Assembly: GCA_963691815.1 (NCBI GenBank)
Contig: OY829654.1
Location: 10,146,798 to 10,210,797, forward strand
Reading direction: 5' to 3'
Origin: Echiichthys vipera
Taxonomy: Eukaryota; Chordata; Actinopteri; Perciformes; Trachinidae
DNA length: 64,000 bases
In this document: one piece after another, positions 12,057 to 25,424 of the stretch
How the letters are laid out: each line of letters starts with the position of its first letter
Numbering within the stretch: position 1 is the first letter of the stretch
Position numbers and translations under genes: made by a program
The notes under the pieces: generated by a model
Database searches by the model: none
Seen by the model: only the letters and a program-made list of their open reading frames with translations
Told to the model about the DNA's origin: nothing

Positions 12057-13639
12057 GGATGGCCCCCAGAAGAGGAGACATTACAGTTATAGACTGAAAT
12101 ATGAAAATGTCTTTATATCTGCTTACAGAAATGATAAATCTTTACTAATCCCCACAGGATAAATTCAGTACTCAAATTAGTGTGTGTTAAAAAAGTGTGC
12201 ATATGCTGATTCAAATGCTAATTAGGGAATGTTGAAATAAGTACTAATTAATGTCATAACTTGGCTATTATATTGATTGACTTATTATCAAATGAGTTAC
12301 AGTGATCCAATGCTGTTTGCTCTTCTAACTGCAGCAGGTTTTATTTTAAGATGCTGTATTCCTGCCTCTCAGAAACTCCCCAGCATCAGGAGAGCTTCAC
12401 AAGACCATAATATTCAAATGTAGCAAATGTTATATGTAAATCTAGCCATGGAGCATTTCACAAACCCACAGCTCATTGTCAAACATTACTTCAAATTACT
12501 TTGCTGGCAAAATAAGAGCTACTTTCGCCCCCTCTCTCTGCTCTTTCTCTCCACAACCTCCTTGATCTTGTGTCATGCCAACGGGTGTAATTGTCAGATG
12601 GTCCTTTGCTGCACAACTCTCATATGTGGAGAGTCTGAGCACAGTGGGTGGCAGAGGCCAGCGGTTGAGGTGGATCGAGTCCGTCTGGTCCAGTCCTCTT
12701 AGCCTGCAGGGCAAAGCCAGTAGCTTGGTGATAATTGCATGGTGGAGCCAGTGTTCATATTCATGATAACCCTCAAGCAGGCCTCTCCTCCTGTGAATAG
12801 ATTCATTTTATTTTTCTCCCTGCTCTCACACATCTCTTCATCAACAATCAACAAACGACAGGGGTCTTGCTCATCTAAAGAGTGCAAAGCACAATTATTC
12901 TTGTTTACAGCAAACATGTGCAATGTTTTACAATTATTTAACTGCATGAAATAAACCTGTGAACTGGAATAAAAGCAGAATATATATATATATGGCAGTA
13001 AGTGGTGGATAAAGTATTCACATCTTTTAATTAGGCGAAAAGAAATCGTTTCATCTCATGATGATGAACAGTTCTTTAAAAATTGTGTTGTATTTAGGTG
13101 GATTTATTGGCAGCAATGGATTATTACAGTATAATCATAACTGTTTTCATTAAATGACCTGAAACTTAGAATAAGCCCTATATATGTGCATAGGATGCAG
13201 GTCCTCTTCCCTTGAGCCCACATTGTTGCACCGCCATCATGTTTCTACTGTTGCCCACAAGGGACAAACCAAAGACTTGCTCTGGAAAGGGATATGTTTT
13301 TACATTACCTGAAGGACAACCCAGGTTCTATTACATGCTTGGAAAGTGATGAGTAGGGTTATTCAGTTGGTTGCAATCTGTAACCTCACCGCTGCATAAC
13401 ACTAAATACACACTGCTCTTTCAAATGAAACCATTAGAAACATTTAAAAAAGGGGGAAATGTCTCTTTGGCTAACAACTTACATCTGAAAAAGGGGCCAA
13501 TAAGGGGATTCAAGCCAAAAAAAGCTTGGTAATCCCAAATTGAATCTTTAAAAATGCATTTTATAAGGGTATTGTATGTACAATCTGAATCTGAACAGAG
13601 GAATTATGGTTCTAATTCAGGAGTAAAACGTACAATATT

Positions 13640-13775
13640 TCTTTCTGAAATGTACTTAAGTAGAAGTATAAAGTAGCATAAAAGCAATATTTAAAAATTG
13701 TACAATTACCTCAAAATAGGACTTGAGTACAGTACTCAAGTAAATGTACTTCAAGTTCACTTTCCACATAAATTT
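13640..13775. repeat. Dispersed teleost repeat (AAGTAGAAGTATAAAG...GAGTACAGTACTCAAGTAAATG family)
   Basis: The stretch runs from ACTTAAGTAGAAGTATAAAG through ACCTCAAAATAGGACTTGAG to GTACTCAAGTAAATGTACTT. I recognise this as a very common fish interspersed repeat. Shorter pieces of the same family are seen near 8765-8800 and, inverted, near 30140-30235 and 63780-63870. It explains the open frames in this stretch, which are not genes. Confidence 0.6.
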
Positions 13776-14135
13776 CCACACAGTAAGGTGTTCAGATGTT
13801 TGGCTACATTCAAACTGCAGGTAAACAAACTGATTCTCAAATCGCCCCCCAAACAATCACACTGTCAAGTCGCAATGCAGAACTCCTCAATCGCACCAGA
13901 CAAACTCAGCAACAGAGGAGGCTGGTATACTTCACAATGGTCTTTGCTGCTGTCAGGAATTCTGCTCAGCACTTGCATCACTATGTCTTAGTCGTTGTAT
14001 GATGTCACATTATGAATGATGCAAAATATACTTTGAAACCCATTTTCAGCAGTCTGGGCTGGCAGTCTGAACATTAATTCCTTAGAGATGCTGACTTAAT
14101 GTAGTTTGTTTTCTGTTTTGTTTTTTTATTATCAG

Positions 14136-15724
14136 AGGGGGGTACATGTGAAGTAGTCGCTGCTCACCGATGCTGTAATAAGAATCGTATTGAGGAGAGG
14201 TCACAGACGGTCAAGTGTTCTTGTCTGCCGGGGAAGGTGGCTGGAACCACCAGAAACAGACCTTCTTGTGTCGACGGTGAGTATTTTAGTATATGAGGAG
14301 AAAAAAAAGGAATATTAGGTTTGATACAATGCTGTTCAAAGGTTGCATGACAAAAAAAAACATGTTTTGAATGCAAGCCACATTGCAGGAAAAGAAAGAT
14401 TTCCATTTTTATATTTAATCCGACTAACCATGCACCGTATTATAAAAAAAAAAGTCAAACCCTGAAAACTGCTATGTTTTGTGAAGATACAGAGATTTTT
14501 TCATAATAAAAGCCTAAGTCACTCATGCAATGCCTTGTCCCAGATAAGATTACCATTACCTGGGATAATGTCACATCCAAATTCTGTTGATGACAGACAG
14601 CTGAAGGTATCTGCAGTGTTAAGCTTTACTCCAAGCAACAAAACTGCTGAGTGTAGCACACCTCAGGAAAGACTAAAGAAATAAGGAAAGATAAAGCAAA
14701 GAGATGCAGAGGAAAGCGGCTATTGATTACATGGGTACTTTGTAGATATTTCACAGTGGTTTTATATATGCGTTGACAAGTGTGTGCTACACAGACACAA
14801 TCCCTTGTAAGAAATGGATTTGGTGCTTAGGTTTGACACAACTAAAACACATATTGGCTTTAGGAGAAACCTCTCACCTGCAGCTTTTATCTTAAATCCT
14901 TTTGCAAATATTACTGAAATCTTTGAGCGGACTGGGGGAATATGGGGTTGCTCGATGTCAGCTATGACAGATTCCTTTCCTCTGTCACACATTACAAACC
15001 ATTTACTGTCTACTTACCCTGTATTTAAGGCAATTTTCTCTCCTGACGGCAGAAATGTGGTGTGCATTAAAGTCAAAGTCAAGTCGCACCTACCGATCCA
15101 CTGACTCAATGAAAAGCCCAAGTTCCACCCACCACATTCATGTATAACAGCATCTAATAAAGAAGCCATATTTTAATAGGCAACAAGTTGTCAGAAGCAC
15201 ATACTGTCCGTTTGACACATACAGCCAACTTACTAACTGAAACATTTGATAATCAGGATTGGACACCCCCACTTAATGGCCATCTACCTGCAAGTGCTGC
15301 ACTGTGCTATCTGGTTTTGGACTCAGTTAGGGTGAAAGGCACCTGCATCACAATTTGTCTTGTCTTTGTTGCCTGTAGCATCCATAGTAATTGGGAAGTG
15401 GTGGTGTGAGATGGAGCCTTGCCTGGAGGGGGAGGAATGCAAGACGCTCCCTGACAACTCAGGCTGGATGTGTTACGCCGGCAACAAGATCAAAACCACA
15501 AGGGTGAGATAACCTCTTTTGACCGCAGGAAAAAGAAAAGACGCTATAGCAGAATAGTGGGCGAGAAATGTAAAGCGCTTCAACACTCGCCGACAAAAAC
15601 AGCATATTTATTGTATTTGAATTTCACTGGGAATTGACTTATTAACCATACAGTCTAACCCCTCAATGTCCTCCTCCTTTTTTCTTGTCAGAATACTCAG
15701 CCATACACAACATCAACATATTAA
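14136..15724 (+). CDS. tafa1: TAFA chemokine-like family member 1 (last coding exons)
   Basis: TAFA1 (FAM19A1) is a small secreted cysteine-rich neuropeptide-like protein of the nervous system. Two exons are clear. Exon 14136-14276 (141 bp, after ATTATCAG, before GTGAGTA) encodes EGGTCEVVAAHRCCNKNRIE, then SCLPGKVAGTTRNRPSCVD. Exon 15379-15503 (125 bp) encodes ASIVIGKWWCEMEPCLEGEE and ends GNKIKTTR. The phase-1 codon joining them gives Ala. All ten family cysteines are present (GTC, CC, CSC, PSC, WWC, EPC, EEC, WMC). LPGKVAGTTRNRPS and IVIGKWWCEMEPC are TAFA1-type rather than TAFA4-type. AGG is followed directly by GTGAGATAA, so an apparent VR-stop is more likely the splice donor. A strong acceptor at 15691 offers a short last exon, 15692-15724 (NTQPYTTSTY-stop), tentatively. 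The signal-peptide exon is not in view. Confidence 0.92.
15692..15724 (+). CDS. tafa1: Candidate terminal coding exon of tafa1
   Basis: A pyrimidine-rich acceptor (TCCTTTTTTCTTGTCAG) precedes eleven in-phase codons ending in TAA, encoding NTQPYTTSTY. It would continue phase 0 from the donor after Arg at 15503. TAFA genes commonly carry only a few residues in their last exon, which fits. However, the peptide does not resemble the mammalian TAFA1 tail (IHPRT). A different last exon, or reading through to the TAA at 15512, is possible. Confidence 0.35.
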   Translation, partial: NTQPYTTSTY

Positions 15725-17119
15725 CACCGCGGAAAGGGCGCAAGGGAACGCTTCTGGTGGAAAGGTTAATCTGCAGGTCAGTCTCTTCATTTATACTGGG
15801 ACACTGGTATGCTAATTAATTTCTCGCTACCGTCTAATTGCTATGCTTTGTAGAGGGCAAAACACAATTTATATTCATTTCCGTAATTCATGTCATACTA
15901 AATATGTCTTTCCTTCTCGTTTCAGCACTGTCACAGGACCAATTATTACAGAGACAATGAACCTATTGTTGCTTTAAGAAATGTGAACACTTCTCAGATT
16001 AAAGTGTAAAAAGATGTAGAATACATAAAGCACATCCTGCTCAAGGCTACTGAAAATAAAGACGCTCCAAGATGCCTGCGGGGAACTTCATCATAACCTT
16101 GTAATGAATATTTTCATCCTTTCTTTCCAACTTTGAGATGGAACGTGTGTCTATGCATTTGGATTAATATCTGGAGAGCAGCTGACGTCCCTCTTCAGAC
16201 ATCATTAAAACAGATGTTCACAACCAAGCGACAAACAGGAGAAGAATGCATAAAAGGACATGTGATGAGCAAGTACAGTAGTTGACAGCCCTCAGGTGTC
16301 TCTCTTTATACAGTATACACACACACGCACACACATATATATATATTGTAAGAGGGAAAATATTGTACATAAATGGTCTGTCCTTTTCTTGTGTACATGA
16401 ACTTAATACATGGTGACGGTGAAAAACTATCATTTGAATGCAGTTGTGATCTTTCCTCTTGTTACCCATGAACCCTAACACAGCCAAAGTTTAATGAGTT
16501 CAAGGATGTGATGTTAAGGAAAAAAATAAATTAAAAAAACACAGATGCGTTGTGAAGAAGATGTTTTACAAATACAGTTTGTGTGTCTTAATACTGTACA
16601 TTTTAACATTTTGTTTGTATGGTACTAACATGCCTTTGATCACTTAAATGGCTTTTTACCAGTCAAACTTGGTAACATGTCAGCTACCCTGAAACTGATT
16701 GATTCACCAAAAATGTGATACCATAGGTTGTTTTCGATACTTGAAATGCCTTATTTGTGTCAAATCATTCAAATGATGATATTGTACATATGAAGCAATC
16801 TATTGATATGTGCTGAAATTTCATTAAAGTCATTGTTCCTGTAGTGCATCTGTGCCACTGCCTTCACAGGTGTCAGTTACCAGCGTTTAATCATAATAAT
16901 CTGAATACACCTTCATGCTAAAGTAGCTTAACCACAAAGTTCAAAGTTAACCAACTTTGCCAACTATGCCAACCGGCACCTGAAAAGCTCACTTATTAAT
17001 GAGAACTTGCGGTTTTGCAGAGCACATTCGGTGGGACTATTAGAAAGCCAAAGTGAAACCAGAATTCCAGGGTTCTTTTCCAGAAGAAAATAAAAATCAT
17101 ACTTCCAAGCAAATAACAA

Positions 17120-17520
17120 AAAATTCAGCCTTGTAACAGAGCCTCACTCAACAATATGTCATTAGATAAATGAGTCAGTTGATTATAGCACAGTTTGAAA
17201 ACAACCCATGGTTGACCAAAGTACAGAAACTCACAAATAACAATGCCAAGAACACAGAGACATAGCTCAAACACATGTAAAGCCAGACAAGACAAGTGGA
17301 TTTTTAGCCTGGATTTAAATTCAATGGTAGGGGGCTGATAAAACATATAGAGGGATGCAGTTCTACAACCTGGGCCCGGCCACATAAAAATACCTTTATG
17401 CCTTGAATGACTATCTGGGCTGGAAAAGAGCAGCTTATCAGATGACCTCAGTGTTCTAGTGTTCCTCAGTATAAGGATGTAAAAGGTCACTGAGATATGC
17501 AAGAGCTAGCCGGTTTTGAA
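17120..17520. repeat. Probable dispersed teleost repeat
   Basis: The phrases GTTGACCAAAGTACAGAAAC, ACATGTAAAGCCAGACAAGA, CAACCTGGGCCCGGCCACAT and TATCAGATGACCTCAGTGTT resemble a repeat I have seen across fish genomes that carries short pseudo-coding text. The open frame on the minus strand here has no protein family motif. Boundaries are approximate. Confidence 0.35.
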
Positions 17521-20500
17521 AATGAGAAGGAAAATGTTGTAGTCAACTGTAACATTTCACTGGTAACCACTAGTGAAATCGGTATTAAAACCGGAGCGAT
17601 AGGGCACAATTTTTAATATTGTCATACAGCCGCATTTTGCACCACCTGAAGTAGACTGACTGACTCTTAGATAAAGGGGGAAAAACAATATGGATTATCA
17701 TTTTATAATCTCTAAAAGGAAACATGTCATTGACCTTGCTTAAAACTCCAAGGAGCTAAAAAAAAAAAAAAAAAAAGATGACGTAATGAAAGCATTTGTT
17801 TGTTTGTTTCTTTATCACATTTAAGATTGGGGTCAAATAAAATAGGGAGTTTATTCAGTATTTCTGTTTGTAATTAATTGCGATTGGAGTTAAATTGCAA
17901 TAATAGCAAGCTGTAGTAACTTTACATGTAAGTGACAGATATGTGTATAAATCTTCTCAAGAAAGTGAACAAAAGTCAAATTCAACCAAAAACATCCCAA
18001 ATCCCTTTTGAGACATGCATATTTTATCCAGATGCCCAGGTTGTCAACTAGACTTACTCAGTACACCTGGATATAAAAAGCTACGATTACACACAAAGAT
18101 GGATGAGTAAAAGGACCCGCTCCTGTATTTACAACTCTTTGATGCAGTATCCCAGTGGGATACTGGCCACTGCTTTCACAGCCTCTGCCCCTTGGGAATT
18201 ATTCCGGGAGGATCTCTAGGTAACTGCTGGTGCTGTGTGTCATCCATCTTCTGGAAAAATGAGTTTTTCCTGGCCTTCCACTTGTTTCATAATTTTTCCA
18301 CTGTCCACTTATATTCAGCTTTGTCTGTTCAATCAAATGCACCACTTCACCCATTCACAAGATAAAAAAAAAAAATATATATATATATATGTTTCTCGTT
18401 TCCTCCAATGTCATCTGCTTTTAAACATCAAAATAAATTTGCCAAACTATCCGACCAATGGTCTGCAAACATCAACAATGTTTGGAACGGGAAAGAGAGA
18501 GAAACAGAGAACTTACATTTCAATCGCATCTTGCACAGTTAATTAATGCATCAGAGAGGTTTCTTTTACGAGTTTTTATGATTGTACCTGTGAATGTCAT
18601 TTGATCATTGTCATTTTAATTAAGATAAAAAATGATTATTTTTGGCAGCCTTCAACAGATCAGCTCCCCTGAGTCTCTCAGAACCCTTGGCACATTTTTG
18701 GGACTCTGTCACACAGAATTACATACGCAAACCTTAGGGGGAATGTTGAAATGTTACTTTCTGCCCGTTATCCAGAAGCATCTTCAGATGCATTGTCCCG
18801 GTCCAACAGATGTCCGCTTCCTGCACGGAGAGAATAGTTTGCCGTGCCAAAACCAATGCTTAAATCCAATAATTTACACAACACGTCTATTGCACAGGAT
18901 GTGGCAGTGACCAGCACAAACACATCCTCATACCTATGTTAATTCCCAATGACTCCCAAAACAACATATATGACTGCTCTATTTAATGTTGCTTTAAATG
19001 GCCACAGATTGAAACATGTAGTTAACGCTGTGAAATGGAAACACTAAAGTTTAGGCAAAAACAAATTGGTTAGAGTAATGATAGATCATGGATTAGCTTA
19101 AAATGAGTCACTGACATAAATATGTAATAAACACAACTATGTCCCAGACTTACTATAATCAGGTTGCTTTAAAAAAAGTCTGGTTTCACACTGAGTGAAG
19201 GTGTTTGTTTGACCGATCCACCACCCCGACTTGCCTTCTTACACAGACTTGGGCTCTTAAACTACATCACCTCACTTCCTCATTTGTTTCCCAGGTCTGA
19301 CAGCGCAGTCTGTGGAAATATAGGATTTAAACGTTGGTTTTGCCCCCGGGTAAACATATTATCTTTCAGCTCTGACGGTAGAAATCTATGGGGTCACGAA
19401 AATACCTCTAAAGATACACCATGCTGCTGTATCAGAGGTTAAAAAAGAATAAAACGGTTTGACTTTTCCCATAAGTTTGGGTAAGGAGTGCTCTTGACAG
19501 AATCACAGAGTGACGTGTGGAGTGCTGAGACCACAAATCAAAACCCCAAACTCAGTATAAATTTCAACTTTCTAGAAAGACTGCATAGAAACAGTCATAG
19601 CAGCTACTTGTCATACTGCCAGTTGCCTTTCCTATTACCATACAGATTGTGAAACTGACTAAATTACAAACTTCAATAGAAAGGAGAGAACCATGTTTAG
19701 ATGTAATGAGAGCGAAGACATCTGACTGTAAATCCAAGTGTGGTTGTATTAGTGATCAATAGTGAATTAATATGCATCTGATTGCAAGTATTCTTTGTTT
19801 CCATGCCCTTGCACATGTTCTCTGTTGGCTCCATCTGCGCTGCGGATCGTGCAATATAAACACAGATGCCAAATTGCAGCACACTGTCCATCATCCATTG
19901 TACTGAAATTACAACATTTGTCCGAGGCAGCATGTTAAAACATGGGTGCATGAATACGTTAAAATGGTATTTAGGCTGTTCTTTATTTGCTTCAGGCTAT
20001 CATAATTTATACAAGCCTTTGAAAAAATGTTTCCTAGTCAACATGGGATTGCTAAATGGACATAATATGTGCAAAACGGCAGCAAGTAGCATCTCATATT
20101 GTGTCAGACTTCTGAGCAGCTCTCTGGGCTGCCGCTGTAGGCTCTGATGTCTCACATCAAGCTGCGGAACAGTGAGAAATAAGACACAAGTGATGGTGAT
20201 GTGCCCTGACTTCTTTTTATGATGCACCAGGGACGTCCTGGGAATTCAGGCTCCTGTGGGTTTGTTCTGAAGACACATTTCATTCAAAACACTCAGATAG
20301 TCTAGTCATGCTCCATTGTCTGCACTTGGAAGTCACTGCTCTGTTTCCATGAATATCAAGGTGCAACTTAAAGCAACAGGATATGATAATAAGGTGTTAT
20401 GTGTGAAATAACTCTTATCAAGACAAAATCCCCCTGACACCGATAATTATCTGCTTGAGAGAAGATGAATGCTCAAGATGCCGTTTTAATAGCACTGTAG

Positions 20501-21618
20501 AAAACTGACTGTTGGATAAATGTACAGGAAACGGCAAGGTATGCACATATAGAGTGAACACAAAACATTTAACAAGGTAAGAGTTTTTAACACCTCTTTG
20601 CAGCTGTGTTCTGTGGCATCAAGCAATCACCAATATTACCCAGTCTAATCACATCCTGTAAGCGAGAACTGACTCCACTGCCCCTGCAGGATTCAGAGAT
20701 TCTAAAGTCAAGGTAACGTCAACCAAACTGGATTCTAATTAAAGTTGACATCAGGTGCCTCATGTTCCTTCCCCCCTCCTCCTCAGGCTTTCATCTAAAT
20801 GATTCATGCCAAGAACACCAGGCCTTTCATGCCGTTAGGTCCTCACAAAGGAATAACAACTTGATCACACAAAGCAAACATAGACAGATTTACAATGACA
20901 CAGGCACAGTGTCTGTTGCACCGACTTATATCCAGTTATGTCAAACTGATGCTGCACTCAGCTGACATTTATGTTTTTGCAGGGATGTTTTTACGGATAT
21001 TCATGCTGACAAATGTGAGAGTGTAAATTAAATCATAGGGCTACAAATGTTTTTTTAATGCAATCACACTGCACCATGAAGACTAAATACAACCAAATGT
21101 TAAAATGTTAATCGTGGTGTGGAAAATTTAATAGTATGACCTGCTGTGAACCTGAAGTAATTGTTTGGAAATGAACATGACAAGGGTGTGTTGGCCATAT
21201 GTTGTGGGCTGGAAGACTGGCATTGTGAAAGAGGATCAGTTTAAGCAACTCAGTGTCACTCTGGGTAAGAGCATCAGCGAGATGCCTCACGGAACATGAA
21301 AATGGAATCCTTCTCTGAAATTGCAGATAATACAGGTAGGCTAAATAATTGCAGAATAGAGAAATGAACACTTGGAGGGGTTTTTTTCTTCTCATAAGTG
21401 GGGAGAGGATTTATCTCTGTGTAAGAAAGACTGCCTTGAATTAAAGATGAGCACCCTCTGTCTTTTGTCAGGCTATTGAGAACAACATAGCATATAGTCC
21501 ACAATATCTACAGGTATGCAAAAATAGGTTTGGCATAATAGTTCAGCTTTCTGAAGAAGCTGAGCAACCTTACCACGACATAAAATTGCCTCCAGGCTGA
21601 GTAAGAGTGCTGTGTGCT

Positions 21619-21643
21619 ATTATTATTATTATTATTATTATTA

Positions 21644-21696
<53 letters not shown>

Positions 21697-21697
21697 G
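21619..21697. repeat. (ATT)n microsatellite, about 26 units
   Basis: A near-perfect ATT/AAT trinucleotide tract with one TCA interruption near 21643. It yields poly-Ile and poly-Asn frames that are not genes. Confidence 0.97.
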
Positions 21698-22745
21698 GTG
21701 TCCTGAAATTGCAAGCTGAAAATCTTGTCAATGAAAAACCTGCTAAAGATAACAGGAACTCTAACCAGGCTTGTAATTTGGTTTCTAATGTGCAGCCTTG
21801 ACATTAAAGATGGTTCTGTCTCTAGAAGGGACTGAAAGGACTTCAAATGTTAACACTAAAAACAATGAAATAACCACCTATTCATGCCTGTCCTTTAACA
21901 TTTTTAGATAGGGACGCTATTATGGTTATCATCAAGAAACTGTCTGTCTGAGATTTGAATTGGTTTGTTTGTTTCATGGCAGACAATGACATAATGTGCG
22001 CGTCATCTTTTGAGGCGAAGGACGTGAAAGGAGCAGCGACTGACTCGTGTCCAGTCCTTCCCCCTGACCGTAATGTCTTGCTGTGGGTTATTTTCTTTCT
22101 CACCACTCTGGCCTCACCCTTACAAATGACTTTAATTGAGACTGACAGTAAATCACAATAACCCATTCAAGACACTTTAAAAATAGTTTAGGAAATTAGG
22201 CTCCCTTACTCTGAAGGGTGAACACGTGTACACATGGCCCACACCTAACCTAACCCATTCTGCGAGGACACATCGTATGAAAGTTGAGGATACCTACATT
22301 TTTTCTCTCTAATATACTGTATATGAAATATTATGCAAAGGAAAGGCCTTTTTAAAAAAAAAATTATTATTATAAATATTTATGAAATATTGTAACATCC
22401 TTGCACACACTTGACAGCTTATCTTTTTAATTTGCATCTAAAGAAAGACAAATTCTGTTGAAGTGCCAGAGGTATTAACAGATCAGAAATGTGTTACTGT
22501 GACGATACTGTTATCCTGGGATGCAATTCCAAATTAAAGTACCTAGTTTTTTTCACATCTATCTACCGAGAGGTAGTGACATCACACTGCGGTTAGGTTT
22601 AATAGGCTCTTAAGAGACTCAGGAAGAAAATGTTTTGTATATTCAGCTGCATGAAACCTGACATTTAGAGATGAGATGTTTTCACAAATGCTTTGTTCAT
22701 TTTAAGTTACAAAACATCAGAAAATCAACACATACTCTGCTTATA

Positions 22746-22748
<3 letters not shown>

Positions 22749-22792
<44 letters not shown>
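22749..22792. repeat. (TA)n(CA)n compound microsatellite
   Basis: About 16 TA units run directly into about 6 CA units. Confidence 0.95.
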
Positions 22793-23156
22793 GTAAAATA
22801 ATGTGAACATGAATTTGAAAGACTACTGCTTTACTGCTTTGTCCTCACTGAACGGCGCTCGCTCTCCTCACTCACTCTCTAGCTTGTTTGATCATCTCTA
22901 CTCAAGTATAAAAATGCACCTCAATAAAAGTTAAAAAAGGCATGCAGTTAAAAAGCCTAATGGCAAAGAAAACATTTCTATGATAATATCATACTACTGT
23001 TAAATTAAATAACTCCTTAAGGCTACAAAATAATTGCGTGATATGCCAACGTAGACGCTAGAGGAACACCATCAGCAACAAGAGCGCTTACACCAGCAAT
23101 AGTTCTATTTCAAGGACACTTTGCAGCCTGTGCGTACAACTGGTTATCAATTAAGC

Positions 23157-23696
23157 CAGTGGTTGTCAAACTTCTTACGCCAAGTACTACCACAGATAAT
23201 ATAAGGCTCTCCTAGTACCACCACGGGCGACGTGAAAATATAGTAGCGTAGGCTCGCCCTATTCAGTTAGCTCAGGAGGCAGGTTTATTCTCAGAAGATT
23301 ATTTATTGACTGTTGTGAGCGATGGCCATGCTGTACAAAGGGGTAGCACTGGAACTGACACTGGCCAGTCCCTCATCAAGTGCCGCAGAGACATCACTGG
23401 CTCTGCTGGTGTATCCACTAGCGCTTTTGCTCGGTTGATTGTTGTCCACTTCAGCTACAACAGGGCTGCTTGAAATATTCTCCTCATGATCCGCACTTCT
23501 TTTCCTAATAGTTCCCATTGGAGCCATGATTGCAGTGTTTCTACAACATTCATTTTTACCTCTGCTTCCAAGATTTACATCACAGTTTAGCTCATATAAT
23601 ATATAATAATCACCTTTTTTTAATTTGGAGATTCCCCTGTGCACCAAAAGATAGCATACCCTCAGTGGTACACAGAACACAGTTTGAGAACCAGTG
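23157..23696. mobile_element. Non-autonomous hAT-type element with TSD
   Basis: The left end is CAGTGGTTGTCAAACTTCTT. The right end is the inverse complement of CACTGGTTCTCAAACTGTGT, giving classic hAT (Charlie-like) terminal inverted repeats. The flanks AATTAAGC (23149-23156) and ACTTAAGC (23697-23704) match at 7 of 8 bases, as expected for the 8-bp hAT target-site duplication. At 23303-23527 the minus strand reads a peptide starting MAPMGTIRKRSADHEE, possibly a leftover transposase N-terminus. There is no catalytic region, so the copy is an internally deleted passenger. Confidence 0.8.
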
Positions 23697-23762
23697 ACTT
23701 AAGCAGGGTGCCGACATGCCATGGTATGTTGTAATTATATCACAGCTAAGGGGTGTTGTTTG

Positions 23763-23930
23763 GCCTGACGCAAAGTGGAGCGTTCTGAAAAAAAAAAGAG
23801 GTAAAATTACTGTTTTTGCTAAAGGAGTTTGGTGGTTTTTAAAGAGAGCATAGATAGCAGCTTCAGTTCCCCATTTGATGGGGCTGTCTGACGGCAAGGT
23901 AAAAGTATTTTTTCAGACATGGAGAGATAC
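23763..23930. repeat. Dispersed repeat, copy A
   Basis: This copy shares the blocks GGTAAAATTACTGTTTTTGC, GATAGCAGCTT and GGGCTGTCTGACGGCAAGGT with copy B near 30510-30675, in the same orientation. The two copies differ by substitutions and small gaps. The type of repeat is not known to me. Confidence 0.7.
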
Positions 23931-25424
23931 TGAATTGGAATAGGATGTCATTCCCACTGGATTTGGTTGTATATCACAGCCATAGCCATTGCTATATAAT
24001 CACCTTCCTCAGTGCAGAATTAATTAGAAATGAGGACAAAACTTAGACAATTCTATGCAAAAATGGCAAACATAAAAGGCAGGTGCACCAAACATTACTG
24101 AGCCACATAAATGAAAAAGCTTCACACTTCTTATAGAATATACAGAAGAATAAAACATCAGCAAGGCTACTACAACACAGATGCGGCCTATCAATGAACT
24201 CCATGTAGACAACAATCACAGCAAAGGAGAAACTGCAGTTTTTTACCACCCCATGGCACACAAAGTTACTAGGCAACGCTCTCATCTGTACAGTGAGGAG
24301 CACAACTAAAGAACTGAGTTTTTTCTTGTACTTTCCCATTTAAGCAGCAGCATGTCATCAGTGCTTCACCATATGCTCCAGGTTCAACTTCTCTGCTCTG
24401 TTAATCATCAAGGCAAAATATACTGTAACTTAGCTTCTCTATCCCGCTTCACTCCTCCAAGTTGTCAAACATTTTAAAGCTGAATGAGGCTCAAACATCT
24501 CAGTGAAGGTAGAAATCACCTGAGAATCCACCATTTTAACATGGTTCATGCTGGATATGGGTGTGGCTAAATGCTAAAATCATAGAAATGGAATGAGTAG
24601 AACGGTCAATTAAGTGTTTGCTGTGGTCATTTGAGAACTCTGTTTTGGCCTATAGTAGAAATATGAAGAAATTAAATCAAGAAATCCTCAATTACTATTT
24701 AGCAGCAAGGCAACAGACATAATGCATTAAAAAACACCTCACCATGTCTTGCACTACCCCAATATGTTGGCGTGTTTCATTTAATTCACTCAGCACTTCT
24801 GGTCAGGTGGTGCAAAAAATCACAGCTTAATTAGGGTAGATGAAACATTTTGAACTATGAACAGGTACAATAGTTCTAACCAAAACCTACAATGTGTCAT
24901 ACTTGCTAATACGAGTAAGAATAATAAGAATATACTCAATAATACTAAAAGAAAAGCTCACACATTGTTTAAAAATAGTGAGTAAATGTTCCTGATTGAT
25001 AGGCTACCACTTTTACGTATGATATTTACGTCAACAGATGGTTTTCTAAGCTTAGTATAAAGCCTGGCTCTGTCCAGAGATAACCAAACCTGCCTACCAG
25101 TATTTCTAAAGCTAACTAATTAACATTTCATATTTAATTTATTTAATCAGTTTAATCCATTATTCAGATCCACAATGCAAAAATGTTAATCTTACATTTT
25201 TATTAAATTAAATTAGAATGACTTCTTCACATGTTTGAAGAAAAAAACCTGAAATGATTTAAAAAGAAACCATTTATGTGAAACCTGATTATCGCTTGGA
25301 GGAGGGCAATAATTACAATGTGAGAGCCACCACTGTTTCAGAAATAAAAGAAAAACTAAACGATAAATGTGTAAAAATCTGTATTGAATGATTCTCAGTA
25401 CAGTTGTGCCCCTGTCTCTCTCCT

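Larger units (their letters stand above)
5051..14135. other. Non-coding stretch upstream of the first visible tafa1 exon
   Basis: I find no exon here that I can support. The open frames are short, lack family motifs and are not bounded by convincing splice sites. The stretch is probably tafa1 intron, because the signal-peptide exon must lie upstream of 14136; I could not find it, so it is either further left or unrecognised. It holds a CA microsatellite, a CT/GA tract, a Tc1-like remnant, a teleost repeat near 13.7 kb and an AT-rich candidate conserved element at 12.2-12.4 kb. Confidence 0.6.

Noticed and set aside
18632..18910. 92-codon plus-strand open frame
   Set aside because: No recognisable motif, no flanking splice or promoter signal, and a chance-level length for the composition.
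21601..21700. Regular short repeat considered as a CRISPR-like array
   Set aside because: It is a plain trinucleotide microsatellite with no unique spacers, in a vertebrate genome.
21508..21846. Poly-Asn and poly-Ile open frames
   Set aside because: Products of the ATT microsatellite.
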